A DNA stretch of 64,000 bases from HK1 sp965204915 (GTDB lineage: Bacteria; Pseudomonadota; Gammaproteobacteria; HK1), in contig OZ242023.1 in assembly GCA_965204915.1 (NCBI GenBank), forward strand, positions 4,030,001 to 4,094,000, given 5' to 3'. The translations under genes and the position numbers were made by a program. The notes under the pieces are model-generated. The model was not told the DNA's origin, made no database searches, and saw only the letters and a program-made list of their open reading frames with translations. This document shows positions 34,358-44,100 of this stretch, in pieces; position 1 is the first letter of the stretch; each line of letters opens with the position of its first letter.

Positions 34358-35671
34358 TCAACCGTGGCGCCGAGCCGAACCACGTTCCCGGGCCATCGCA
34401 CGATGTCCGATGTCGCGCCGATGCCAGGCGCCGTTCCATCCGATGGTCCCGACCCGCTCCAGGGCGCGGCGGTGCGCCTCGGTCACGTCCTCTCCGAGCC
34501 CGCATACGCAGAGGACCCGGCCCCCCGAGGTGACGACCCGACCCCCGTCGATCGACGTGCCGGCGTGGAAGATCTTCGTATCAGGCGCGTCGCCGTCGAG
34601 CCCGTCGATCGGATGTCCCTGGACGCAGCTTCCGGGATAGCCGGCTGCCGCCATCACCACCCCGAGCGCGGCGCGTTCGTCCCATTCGGGGCGCACGTCG
34701 GCGAGGCCGCCGTCGATTGCGGCCTCGACGAGGTCGAGGAGGTCGGAGCGGAGCCGGAGCAGGATCGGCTGCGCCTCCGGATCGCCGAGCCGGCAGTTGA
34801 ATTCGATCACCCGCGGCGCTCCGGCGGCATCGATCATCAGGCCCGCGTACAGGAACCCGGTGTAGGGCGTCCCGGCCGCCGCGAGACCCTCCACGGTCGG
34901 GCGGACGATCTCGCGCATGATGCGCTCGTGCACCACGGCATCGACCACCGGTGCCGGCGAGTACGCCCCCATTCCGCCGGTGTTCGGCCCCGTGTCTCCT
35001 TCACCTGCCGCCTTGTGGTCCTGGGAAGACGCGAGCGCGACGGCCTCTCCGCCGCCGACCGCGCAGATGAAGCTCGCCTCCTCGCCGGCGAGAAATTCCT
35101 CGATCACGATCCTGCGCCCGGCGTCGCCGAACGCACGGCCGGAGAGCATCTCGCCGGCGGCGGCCAGCGCTTCGCCTTCCGAATGCGCGACCACCACCCC
35201 CTTGCCCGCCGCGAGCCCGTCCGCCTTGACCACGATCGGCGCCCCGTGCCCGCGAATGTGGGAAGCCGCCGCGTCCATGGAGGTGAACCCGGCGTAGCGC
35301 GCGGTGGGGATGCGGTGGCGGGAGAGAAACGCCTTGGCGAACGCCTTGGAGCCTTCCAGCCTCGCGGCGGCGGCGCTCGGACCGAAGACGCGAAGGCCCG
35401 CCTCGGCGAATCGATCCGCGATCCCCGCGACCAGCGGTGCTTCCGGCCCGACCACGGTGAGATCCACCGAACGCTCGCGCGCCAGCGCGGCCAGTCCTTC
35501 GACGTCGCCGGCCCCCACCGCGACGTTCTCGACACCGGGCTCGCGCGCGGTCCCCGCGTTGCCGGGGGCCACCAGCACCCGCGCCACCCGCTCGCTCTGC
35601 GCGAGCTTCCACGCCAGCGCGTGCTCGCGTCCGCCGCCTCCCACCACGAGCACGGTCAGCGGGTCGTTCAC
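34358..35671 (-). CDS. purD: Phosphoribosylamine–glycine ligase PurD
   Basis: PurD catalyses step 2 of de novo purine synthesis, joining glycine to phosphoribosylamine with ATP. This 437-aa ATP-grasp protein has the N-terminal VLVVGGGGREHALAWKL, VVKADGLAAGKGVVVAHS (ATP-grasp loop, ~residues 140–157), GPNTGGMGAYSPAPVV and the metal/ATP site RVIEFNCRLGDPEAQ (~288–302). GTG 35671 is chosen because it opens directly into the conserved start. The C-terminus has a short basic extension (ARERGSARRHG). It follows purH with 53 bp between them, the classical fis–purH–purD gammaproteobacterial order. Confidence 0.95.
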   Translation of the reverse strand: MNDPLTVLVVGGGGREHALAWKLAQSERVARVLVAPGNAGTAREPGVENVAVGAGDVEGLAALARERSVDLTVVGPEAPLVAGIADRFAEAGLRVFGPSAAAARLEGSKAFAKAFLSRHRIPTARYAGFTSMDAAASHIRGHGAPIVVKADGLAAGKGVVVAHSEGEALAAAGEMLSGRAFGDAGRRIVIEEFLAGEEASFICAVGGGEAVALASSQDHKAAGEGDTGPNTGGMGAYSPAPVVDAVVHERIMREIVRPTVEGLAAAGTPYTGFLYAGLMIDAAGAPRVIEFNCRLGDPEAQPILLRLRSDLLDLVEAAIDGGLADVRPEWDERAALGVVMAAAGYPGSCVQGHPIDGLDGDAPDTKIFHAGTSIDGGRVVTSGGRVLCVCGLGEDVTEAHRRALERVGTIGWNGAWHRRDIGHRAMARERGSARRHG

Positions 35672-35724
35672 GGACGGGGGAACCCCGGAGCCGGGCGCCG
35701 GATCACGTCGTCGGCAACCGCGGT

Positions 35725-37389
35725 TCAGTGCCGGAAGTGCCGCATGCGGGTGAACACCATCGCCATCCCGTGCTCGTCGGCCGCCGCGACGACCTCGTCG
35801 TCGCGCATCGAGCCGCCCGGCTCGATCACCGCGGTGATTCCGGCCTCGGCGGCCATGTCGATGCCGTCGCGGAACGGGAAGAACGCATCCGACGCGAGCA
35901 CCGATCCGGTGATCTCCAGCCCTTCGTCCAACGCCTTGATACCGGCGATCTTCGCCGAGTAGACGCGGCTCATCTGCCCCGCCCCGATCCCGACGGTCAT
36001 GCCGTCCCGGCAGTAGACGACGGCGTTCGACTTGACGAACTTCACGACCTTCCAGGCGAAGAGGAGATCGCGCATCTCGGCCTCGGCAGGCGTGCGCCGG
36101 GTCACGACTTCCAGGCCGTCTCCGGTGACCGCGCCGGTGTCGCGGTCCTGCACCAGCAGCCCGCCGGTGACGCGCTTGAAATCGAGCGCGGGGCGCGGTG
36201 CGGCCGGGAGCGCGCCGCATTCGAGGACGCGCACGTCGGGCTTGCCCGCGAGCGGCGCGAGCGCCCCGGCTTCGATGCGGGGCGCGACGACGACCTCGAC
36301 GAACTGCCGCTCGACGATGGCCGCGGCGGTCGGCGCGTCGAGCGGACGGTTGAACGCGATGATCCCGCCGAACGCGGACATCGGATCGGTCCTGAACGCC
36401 CGATCGTAGGCATCGAGGATGCCGTCCCCGATCGCAACCCCGCAGGGGTTCGCGTGCTTGACGATCACGCAGGCCGGCTCCTCGAAGCTCTTCACGCATT
36501 CGAGGGCGGCGTCGGTGTCGGCCACGTTGTTGAACGAGAGCGCCTTGCCCTGGATCTGCTTCGCCGTCGCGACGCCCGCCTCCGCGCCCGTCCCGGGGCC
36601 CGTCCCGGTACCCGCCTTCACGGCCGCCTCGGAGCTCGCCCCGGCGCCCGTCTTCACGGCAGCAGCCTCGACGCCTGCTCCCGCGCCCGCCCGCTCGACG
36701 TAGAACGCCGCCCGCTGGTGCGGGTTCTCGCCGTAGCGCATCTCCCGCGCCTTCACGTACCGGAGATCCAGGGTGGGGGGAAACACGGCCGGCGCCGCCT
36801 CCGTGCCGTCGCGTGCGCCGAGGTAGCCCGCGATCGCACCGTCGTAGCGCGCGGTATGCTCGAACGCCTTGACCGCGAGGCGGAACCGCGTGGCCGGCGC
36901 AACCGCGCCGCCGGCGCGCAGCTCCCCGAGCACCGCGGCGTAGTCGCCCGCATCGACGACCACCGTCACCCACGCATGGTTCTTCGCCGCCGCGCGCAGC
37001 ATCGCCGGTCCGCCGACGTCGATGTGCTCGATCGCGGTCGCCAGGTCGCAGTCCGGATTCGCCACCGCCTGCTCGAAGGGGTAGAGGTTGACCACCAGCA
37101 GGTCGATCCCCGCGATGCCGTGCTCGCGCATCGCATCGCGGTCGGCGTCGCGCCGCGCGAGAAGGCCGCCGTGGATCTTCGGGTGCAGGGTCTTGACGCG
37201 GCCGTCCATCATCTCCGGGAGCCCGGTGTACGAGGAGACCTCGACCACCGGCACCCCCGCGTCACCGAGCCGATTGGCGGTGCCCCCGGTCGAGAGCACC
37301 TCGATGCCGAGCTCATGCAGCGCGCGGGCGAGCTCGACGATCCCGGTCTTGTCCGAGACGCTGACGAGGGCGCGCGCCACCGCACTCAT
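35725..37389 (-). CDS. purH: Bifunctional AICAR transformylase / IMP cyclohydrolase PurH
   Basis: PurH performs the last two steps of IMP synthesis. This 554-aa protein has an N-terminal IMP cyclohydrolase domain (ALVSVSDKTGIVELARAL, then GRVKTLHPKIHGGLLARRD) and a C-terminal AICAR transformylase domain. The latter contains ENPHQRAAFYV, the catalytic KHANPCG (KHANPCGVAIGDG) and AFGGIIAFNRPLD. It is about 25–35 residues longer than usual. The excess is a Gly/Ala/Thr-rich repeat tract (~residues 233–275, encoded at 36575–36690) placed in a loop just before IQGKALSFNNVADTDAA. The enzyme core is complete, so it should be active. Confidence 0.95.
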   Translation of the reverse strand: MSAVARALVSVSDKTGIVELARALHELGIEVLSTGGTANRLGDAGVPVVEVSSYTGLPEMMDGRVKTLHPKIHGGLLARRDADRDAMREHGIAGIDLLVVNLYPFEQAVANPDCDLATAIEHIDVGGPAMLRAAAKNHAWVTVVVDAGDYAAVLGELRAGGAVAPATRFRLAVKAFEHTARYDGAIAGYLGARDGTEAAPAVFPPTLDLRYVKAREMRYGENPHQRAAFYVERAGAGAGVEAAAVKTGAGASSEAAVKAGTGTGPGTGAEAGVATAKQIQGKALSFNNVADTDAALECVKSFEEPACVIVKHANPCGVAIGDGILDAYDRAFRTDPMSAFGGIIAFNRPLDAPTAAAIVERQFVEVVVAPRIEAGALAPLAGKPDVRVLECGALPAAPRPALDFKRVTGGLLVQDRDTGAVTGDGLEVVTRRTPAEAEMRDLLFAWKVVKFVKSNAVVYCRDGMTVGIGAGQMSRVYSAKIAGIKALDEGLEITGSVLASDAFFPFRDGIDMAAEAGITAVIEPGGSMRDDEVVAAADEHGMAMVFTRMRHFRH

Positions 37390-37467
37390 TCACGTTCTCC
37401 TGCCCGCGACGGTCGGCACGGTCCGGGCGGCGGTCACGCCGGCACGCGAGGCAGGTGCAATCGAACG

Positions 37468-37971
37468 TCAGATGAGGTCATACCGCTTGAGCTTCTTGCG
37501 CAACGTCGCCCGATTGATGCCGAGCATCTTCGCGGCCCGGCTCTGGTTCCCCCCGGCGCGCGCGAGCGCCGCCTCGAGCATCGGCGCTTCGATCTCGGTG
37601 ACCGCCAGCTCGTACAGGCCCGAGACCTCATGGCCGTCGAGGCGGCGGAGGTAGCTCCCGACCGCTTCCCTGGCGCAGTCGCGCAGCAGCTTCCCGCCGC
37701 AGATCAGGGTGTAGCGCCTCGACCCTTCGCCCTGCGTCTTCTTGCGAAGCGTCCCGCGGTCGATGCCGAGCATGTCCGCGGCCCGGCTCCGGTTCTCCCC
37801 CGCGTGTGCGAGCACCGATTCGCACAGGGGCGGCTCGATCTCGGCCATGACCCGCTTGAACAGTCCCGCTGCGTCATGGTCGCCGGGCTGGCGGAAGTAA
37901 TGCTCCACCGCCTGCCTGACGCAGTCGCGCAGCAGCTCCGCGCCGCGCTTCTCGTCCCCGGCCTCACTCAA
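37468..37971 (-). CDS. fis: Tandem-domain Fis nucleoid protein (two Fis modules in one chain)
   Basis: Fis normally is ~98 aa and works as a homodimer with one helix-turn-helix per subunit. This 167-aa protein contains two complete Fis modules in one frame. Module 1 (~residues 10–80) runs ELLRDCVRQAVEHYFRQ to GENRSRAADMLGIDRGTLRKK. Module 2 (~93–167) runs KLLRDCAREAVGSYLRR, VSGLYELAVTEIEAPMLE, GGNQSRAAKMLGINRATLRK and KLKRYDLI. Module 2 is the closer match to E. coli Fis. Module 1 loses the basic tail after its HTH (TQGEGSRRYTL serves as linker). A single chain could form a pseudo-dimer. Location between dusB and purH is the conserved fis site. Confidence 0.92.
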   Translation of the reverse strand: MSEAGDEKRGAELLRDCVRQAVEHYFRQPGDHDAAGLFKRVMAEIEPPLCESVLAHAGENRSRAADMLGIDRGTLRKKTQGEGSRRYTLICGGKLLRDCAREAVGSYLRRLDGHEVSGLYELAVTEIEAPMLEAALARAGGNQSRAAKMLGINRATLRKKLKRYDLI

Positions 37972-38028
37972 GGGACGTCGCCGCGGACGTCGCCGCCGCG
38001 CGGCTTTCCTGCGATGGGCGCGACGCGC

Positions 38029-39021
38029 TCACGCGGCGAGCCTCGGTGGTGCTTCGTCGAGCATCCGATGGAAGAAGTCGCGGGTCAGGGCGAGCTGGCG
38101 CCGCGCGCATTCGACATGGTTGACGTTGCGCCAGAACCGCTCGCCTTGCGGGTACGCCCGGCAGTGCCAGGACAGGTGCTTGCGCGCGATCCGGACTCCG
38201 GCGGCCTCGCCGTAGAAGGCATGAAGCGCGCGCAAATGCGCAAGCAGCACCTCGGCCCGCTCCTGCACCCCCGGCGGCTCGGGCTTCGCGCCCGATCGGA
38301 GATACCCGGCGACCGCGCCGGGCAGCCAGGGGTTGCCCTGGGCGGCGCGGCCGATCATCACCGCATCGGCGCCGGTGAAGGCGAGCACCCGGCGGGCCTG
38401 TTCGGGGCTGGTGACGTCGCCGTTGGCGATGACCGGGATCGACACCGCGCGCTTGACCGCACGGATCGATTCGTACTCCACGGCGCCCTTGAACGCGCAC
38501 CGCCGCGTCCGCCCGTGCACCGCGACGGCGGCGATGCCGGCCGACTCCGCGATGCGCGCGATCCGCACCGCGTTGCGCCGGTCCGGGGCGGGGCCGGTAC
38601 GGATCTTCAGGGTCACCGGCACGGCGACGGCCGCGACCACGCGCTCGAGGATCCGCGCGACCAGCGCCTCGTCCGACAGCAGGGCGGAGCCCGCCGCGGC
38701 GTTGCAGACCTTCTTGGCCGGGCAGCCCATGTTGACGTCGATGAGGTCGGCGCCGCGCTCGACGTTGAACCTCGCCGCGTCGGCGAGGTACGCGGGGTCC
38801 GCCCCGGCGATCTGCACCGATCGGGGGGCGGGCTCCCCTTGGTGGTCGATGCGCCGCAGCGTCTTCGGGGTGGCGCGCAGCCGCGGATCGCTCGTCACCA
38901 TCTCCGATACCGTCAGGCCGGCGCCGAGCCGCCGGCAGAGCCGGCGGAACGGCCGGTCGGTCACCCCGGCCATCGGCGCGAGCACGACCTGGTTCGGCAG
39001 GCTGAACGGGCCTATCTGCAT
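38029..39021 (-). CDS. dusB: tRNA-dihydrouridine synthase DusB
   Basis: This FMN-dependent enzyme reduces uridine in tRNA. At 330 aa it has LPNQVVLAPMAGVTDRPFRR (FMN-binding N-terminus, ~residues 8–27), the DVNMGCPAKKVCNAAAGSAL motif with the catalytic Cys (~residue 100–119), VAVHGRTRRCAFKGAVEY and ISIPVIANGDV-type GDVTSPEQA. Length and order match DusB. ATG 39021 overlaps the last codons of dxs by 10 nt. fis follows 57 bp downstream, as in many gammaproteobacteria where dusB–fis is one operon. Confidence 0.95.
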   Translation of the reverse strand: MQIGPFSLPNQVVLAPMAGVTDRPFRRLCRRLGAGLTVSEMVTSDPRLRATPKTLRRIDHQGEPAPRSVQIAGADPAYLADAARFNVERGADLIDVNMGCPAKKVCNAAAGSALLSDEALVARILERVVAAVAVPVTLKIRTGPAPDRRNAVRIARIAESAGIAAVAVHGRTRRCAFKGAVEYESIRAVKRAVSIPVIANGDVTSPEQARRVLAFTGADAVMIGRAAQGNPWLPGAVAGYLRSGAKPEPPGVQERAEVLLAHLRALHAFYGEAAGVRIARKHLSWHCRAYPQGERFWRNVNHVECARRQLALTRDFFHRMLDEAPPRLAA

Positions 39022-40967
39022 GGCGAACGCTCCCGCGCAGACGTGAACGGCGGGCAATCCGTAGCGTGGGATCCCCCAGCGTCGGGGCCACCGCCGTGGC
39101 GGGCGAGGTACGCCTCGACGGAGCGTGCAATCCCGGCCGCATCGAGTCCTGCGTCCGCCAGCATGTCGTCGCGCCCGCCGTGCTGGATGAAACGGTCGGG
39201 AAGCCCGAGGTGAAGCACCCGGGCCGCGACACCGTGGGCGGCGAGGCATTCGCCCACCGCGGCGCCGGCGCCGCCGGCCGCGTTCTCCTCCACGGTGACG
39301 AGCACGTCGTGGCCGCGTGCGAGCGAGAGCACCACGTCTTCGTCCAGCGGCTTGACGAAGCGCATGTTGAACACCGTCGCGTCGAGCCGATCCGCCACCG
39401 CCATCACGTGGTGGAGCAGCGGGCCGAACGAGAGGAACGCGACGCCCGAGCCCCGGCGCCGCTCCTCGGCCCGGCCGATGGGCAGCGCGCGCATCTCCTC
39501 CTCGACGGGAACGCCGGGGCCGGTTCCCCGGGGGTAGCGGACCGCGCAGGGGCCGTCGTGGAGGAATCCCGTGTACAGCATCCGCCGCGTCTCGTTCTCG
39601 TCGGCCGGAGTCATGACCACGACGTTCGGCAGGCAGCGCAGGCAGGTCACGTCGTACGCGCCGGCGTGGGTCGGTCCGTCGCCGCCGACCACGCCGGCGC
39701 GGTCGATCGCGAACATCACCGGGAGGTCCTGCAGCGCCACGTCGTGGACGACCTGGTCGTATGCGCGCTGGAGAAAGGTCGAGTAGATCGCGACGACGGG
39801 CTTCAGTCCCTCGCAGGCAAGGCCGGCGGCGAAGGTCACGCTGTGCTGCTCGGCAATCGCGACGTCGAAGTACCGGTCGGGATGGAGCTGCTCGAACCGC
39901 TCCATCTTCGAGCCCTCGCGCATCGCGGGGGTGATCGCGACCAGCCGCTCGTCCCGCTCCGCCATGTCGCAGAGCCAGTCGCCGAAGACCTGGGAATAGG
40001 TCGGCCGCCGCGCCGCCGCCGGCGCGGGATCCGGCACGATCCCGACCGCCGGATCGAATGGGGACCCGATGCCGTGGTACTTCACCGGATCGGCCTCCGC
40101 GGGCGCGTAGCCCTTGCCTTTGCGCGTGACGACGTGCAGCAACTGCGGGCCGCCGAGCCGCCTGAGGTTCTTCAGGTTGGGGAGGAGGGCGCCCAGATCG
40201 TGCCCGTCGATGGGTCCGACGTAGTTGAAGCCGAGCTCCTCGAAGAGCGTGCCGGGGACGATGAGGCCCTTGACGTGTTCCTCGGTCCGGCGCGCGATCT
40301 CGTGGATCGGGGGGATCCCGCGGAGGACCTTCTTGCCGCCCTCCTTGACCGTCGCGTAGAGACGGCTCGACAGGATCTGCGAGAACCGGTTGGTGAGTGC
40401 GCCGACGTTGGGGGAGATCGACATCTCGTTGTCGTTGAGCACGACGAGCAGCTCGGCGCGGGCGCCTCCGGCGTGGTTCAACGCCTCGAACGCCATGCCG
40501 CAGGTGAGCCCCCCGTCGCCGATGACCGCGACGACCTTGCGATCGCCGCCGGCGAGCTTCGTTGCGATCGCCATCCCCGCCGCTGCGCCGATGGAAGTCC
40601 CCGCATGGCCGACTCCGAACGTGTCGTAAGGGCTCTCGCTGCGCTTCGGAAACGGTGAGATCCCCCCCCACTTGCGTACCGAGTGCATCCGGTCGCGCCG
40701 TCCGGTGAGGATCTTGTGCGGGTAGCTCTGGTGCCCCACGTCCCAGACGATCCGGTCATGCGGGGTGTCGTACAGGTAATGGAGCGCGATGGTGAGCTCG
40801 ACCGCGCCGAGACCGGCCGCGAAGTGGCCGCCGGACAGGGAGACGCTCTCGACCAGGTACCGGCGAAGCTCCCGGGCCACGTCGCGCAACGCGCGCTCGG
40901 GCAGCCGGCGCAGATCCGCCGGTGAATCGATCGTCGAGAGCAGGGGATGGTCCGCTTTCGAATGCAC
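39012..40967 (-). CDS. dxs: 1-Deoxy-D-xylulose-5-phosphate synthase Dxs
   Basis: Dxs is the first enzyme of the MEP isoprenoid pathway; it condenses pyruvate and glyceraldehyde 3-phosphate using thiamine diphosphate. The 651-aa protein has SGGHFAAGLGAVELTIALHY, WDVGHQSYPHKILTGRR, the TPP/Mg motif VIGDGGLTCGMAFEALNHAG…LNDNEMSIS, the transketolase-like central AIAEQHSVTFAAGLACEG and the GGDGPTHAGAYDVTCLR motif. The C-terminal ~20 residues are a Ser/Arg/Pro-rich extension over the dusB start. It appears to be the first gene of a dxs–dusB–fis–purH–purD–ligase series. Confidence 0.95.
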   Translation of the reverse strand: MHSKADHPLLSTIDSPADLRRLPERALRDVARELRRYLVESVSLSGGHFAAGLGAVELTIALHYLYDTPHDRIVWDVGHQSYPHKILTGRRDRMHSVRKWGGISPFPKRSESPYDTFGVGHAGTSIGAAAGMAIATKLAGGDRKVVAVIGDGGLTCGMAFEALNHAGGARAELLVVLNDNEMSISPNVGALTNRFSQILSSRLYATVKEGGKKVLRGIPPIHEIARRTEEHVKGLIVPGTLFEELGFNYVGPIDGHDLGALLPNLKNLRRLGGPQLLHVVTRKGKGYAPAEADPVKYHGIGSPFDPAVGIVPDPAPAAARRPTYSQVFGDWLCDMAERDERLVAITPAMREGSKMERFEQLHPDRYFDVAIAEQHSVTFAAGLACEGLKPVVAIYSTFLQRAYDQVVHDVALQDLPVMFAIDRAGVVGGDGPTHAGAYDVTCLRCLPNVVVMTPADENETRRMLYTGFLHDGPCAVRYPRGTGPGVPVEEEMRALPIGRAEERRRGSGVAFLSFGPLLHHVMAVADRLDATVFNMRFVKPLDEDVVLSLARGHDVLVTVEENAAGGAGAAVGECLAAHGVAARVLHLGLPDRFIQHGGRDDMLADAGLDAAGIARSVEAYLARHGGGPDAGGSHATDCPPFTSARERSPCR

Positions 40968-41185
40968 GTTCTCGCTTCCGGGCGGTGCTTCCGAAGACCG
41001 CTGCCGACACCGGCCCCCCGGCCATTATCGGGAGGGGGCGCACTTGCCGCAAGAGCTTGCGTTGCCCGCCGGGGCGGGAGCTTCGCCGGACGGATTGGCC
41101 GGACAGGGCGCCGGATGAGCCGTTCCGGAGACCCTTGCCGGACGCCGGGGCGGCGACCGGCCCCGAACCGGCGCCGGAGGCGGAT

Positions 41186-44100
41186 CTATTCCTTGTCCTC
41201 CTCCTCCTCTTGCCGCTTCCGGGTCCGCGCCAGCTCGACCACCGGTTCGTCCCATGGGCCGGTAATCGTGTACTGGTAGGAGAATGCCTTGTCGAAGGCG
41301 TTGCGGTCGAGAAGCATCTGTGCAGCCCATACGGGCAGGAGGGCCGGGTTCAGGAGGGGCAGGCCCAGGAGGGGCAGGCTGGACGAGATCTTCGGAAGAA
41401 CGGTCACGCGCTTGTCGTAGTCCTCGCTCACGAGCCCCGTGCGTCCTGCGACCTCGATCCGCGCGGTGTCGCTCTCCATGAACAGATCCTCGGTGTGGGC
41501 GTTGCCGCTCTCGATCGCGAAGTTGCCGTCGATGCGGTCGTACCGGAAGCCGGCCCCGAAGAGATCGCTGAAGTCGAGAATGAGGCGGCGCGGCAGCGAC
41601 GTGATGGTGAGCAGCCCGAATACGCGCCCGGTCACGCCGGACTCGATCCGGGTCAGACGTCCATCGGTCGACAGGAAGTGCATGACGCCGGCCAGCCGCT
41701 CCAGCGCGAAATCGGCCGGTGATCCCGGCCATGAGCCGCGCAGCGAGAGGGTCGTCGCGCCTCCCTCCACGGCGCTGCCGTCGAATCCCAGCGAGCCGAG
41801 CATCCGCCCGAGGTCGTCCCCGTACAACCTCATGGCGATTGCGGTGCGATGCTCCTTCCCGGCGAGCGACCAGCTCCCGGTGGCATCGCCCGCGAACGAG
41901 TCGGCTCGCACGTCGAGCCGCTGGAGCGCCATGCCGTTCCCGGAGGGAGCGGTGGCGAAGCTGACGCGCCCGAGATCGATGCCGCCGATGACGAAGCGCC
42001 CGGCCGAGAACGACAGGGCGGGCAGGGCGCGCGGGTCGAGGGGGCGCGGCTCGCTCCCGGCTCCGGCGGAGTCGGGTTCGAGCACGAAGCGCTTCAGGCC
42101 CACGGTCACGGGCGCGCTCCCCAGGTCGGAGGGGATCTGCACCGCGCCCTCCAGACGGGGGCCGGCGAGGTCCAGCCACCAGCCTCCGCCGTCGCCGGGC
42201 GCCGCTCGTATCCGGGTATCGGGAAATCGGGCGCCGAGCGCGATCACCGCCCCGGCGTCGAGTGACACCTCCCGCACGAGGCCGCTCCATGAGGCATCGG
42301 CGCTCGATGTGTGGTGGGCCGTGGCGTCGGCGAGGAATGCGCGCCATGCCCCGGTATCGAGCACCGGCAGCGAACCGTTCGCGATCACCCCGGGGGTCTC
42401 GGGAAGGGCCGCGTCCTCGTCGCCGAGGCGGATCGCGCCGCGCTCCAGCCGGAATCGGCCGGTATCCGGATCCCGGACCAGGCGCAACGCTGCGCCCGCA
42501 AGGCCGCCGTGGCGGACCTCGACGATGCGTTCCGCGTCGGACGTGAAACGGCCCTCGATGCCGAGCCTGCGCGTGGCTTCGCCCGGCTTGCCGAACGGCG
42601 GCGGGAGATCGAGCGAGAGGCCGGCCAGATCGCTCGCGATGCGCAGCTTCGCCGGTCCTGCGTCTCCGGCGCGCGGGAGGTCGACAGTCGCCTTCCAGGC
42701 CGTCTCGCCGCGGATCCGCGCAAGAAGCGGGGAGTCGCCGGGGGTCGCCGTCTCGACGAGGCCGGCACCGTGGAGCCAGGCGGCCAGCAGGCGAGGTGTC
42801 AGGCGGCCGTCGACGGACAGGCGCGTCGCGTGGGGCGCTTCGGGAGCAGCGCCGACGACGGCGCGGATCGGCTCGCCGAGCCAGGTCGCGGCGAGGTCGC
42901 CGGATTCGACTGCGGCGCCGCGGATCGCGATCGTGCCGTTCACCGCCGCGAGCCCTTGGGGGAGCCCTGGCACGTCGATTCGGTTGTCTTCAAGGGCGAT
43001 CCTGCCGTCGACGGCGATCGACCGGCCTTTTCCGGTCAGGGGAACCGCCAGATCGAGGTCGATGGCGCTGTCGCCGCGTATCGCGAAACGATCGATCATC
43101 GGCGCGAACCGTGCCCGCAGAGGGCTCTCGGCGAGGAAGCGCACGGCATCGGCGCTCGTGCCCGCGATGCGGGCCTCGACCTGCGCCACCGGCGCCTCGG
43201 CGCCCAGATCCTCGATGGTGACCGTGCCCTCGCGGAGGGTCGATTCGAGGATGCGGCCCGAGTCGAAACGGATGTCGAGCCGCGAGCCGTTCAATGCCGC
43301 CACGGCCGACACCTCCGTGATCTCCGGCCAGCCGCGGGCATAGCGGAGCACCGGGACGGCGAGCGTCGCGCTGGCTTCGAGCGCTTCCGTTCCGGCGCTG
43401 GACGAGGTCTCCGACAGGTGGCCGTGAAACGCCAGCCGCGCTCCGCGGACGGCGCCTTCCGGGACCGCCGAATCGAGCCAGCGCAGTACCGGCTCCGGAA
43501 CCACGCCGTCCGCGATCAGGGCGCGGGCCGCGGCGATCCGCGATCCGCCCAGGGACAATGCCACGCTCAGCTCGGGCGGACGCTCGTCCGGGGGCATGAA
43601 CGTCCAGCCTTCGGCGGTGACCCTTCCCACCTGGGCGGTTTCGCTCGCGGCGGCGAATCGCATCCGCAAGCCCTCCGGCGAATGCGTGACGGTGAGGGCG
43701 CCGGCGAGCTCTTCGCCTTCCAGGGGCTGCGCAAGCCAGCCCGGGAGGCTCGAACGGAGCCCGCCGGCCACGACCTCCGCCATGAACCCCTGCGCGTTCG
43801 CCTCGAACCGTCCACTGGCCGCATGGACGGAGACCGGCCAGTCCTCCCGGCCGATGCGGAGCCGGGTAAACCGGCCGCTGGCGCGGGCGCGTTCGAGTTC
43901 GACGCGCCCGGTGACCGGCACCGAGACCCGGAGGGCTTCGACCGCGCCGCCCGGAGCGGCCTCGAACAGGGTGCTCAGCGCCGGGCTCGCGTCCGCGTCG
44001 CCTTTCGGCGCCGCGAGCGCGACGACGTCCTCGATACGCGCGAACTCCGCGTTGACGACCAGCGCTCCCTCGCGGCCCTCGCGCGGCGGCGTCCACTTCG

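Noticed and set aside
36575..36690. Possible CRISPR-like repeats
   Set aside because: Units are short, imperfect and in frame with PurH; there are no spacers of constant size and no cas genes.
41439..43343. Long plus-strand frame opposite yhdP
   Set aside because: Ser/Arg/Pro-rich shadow frame with no start signal or motif.
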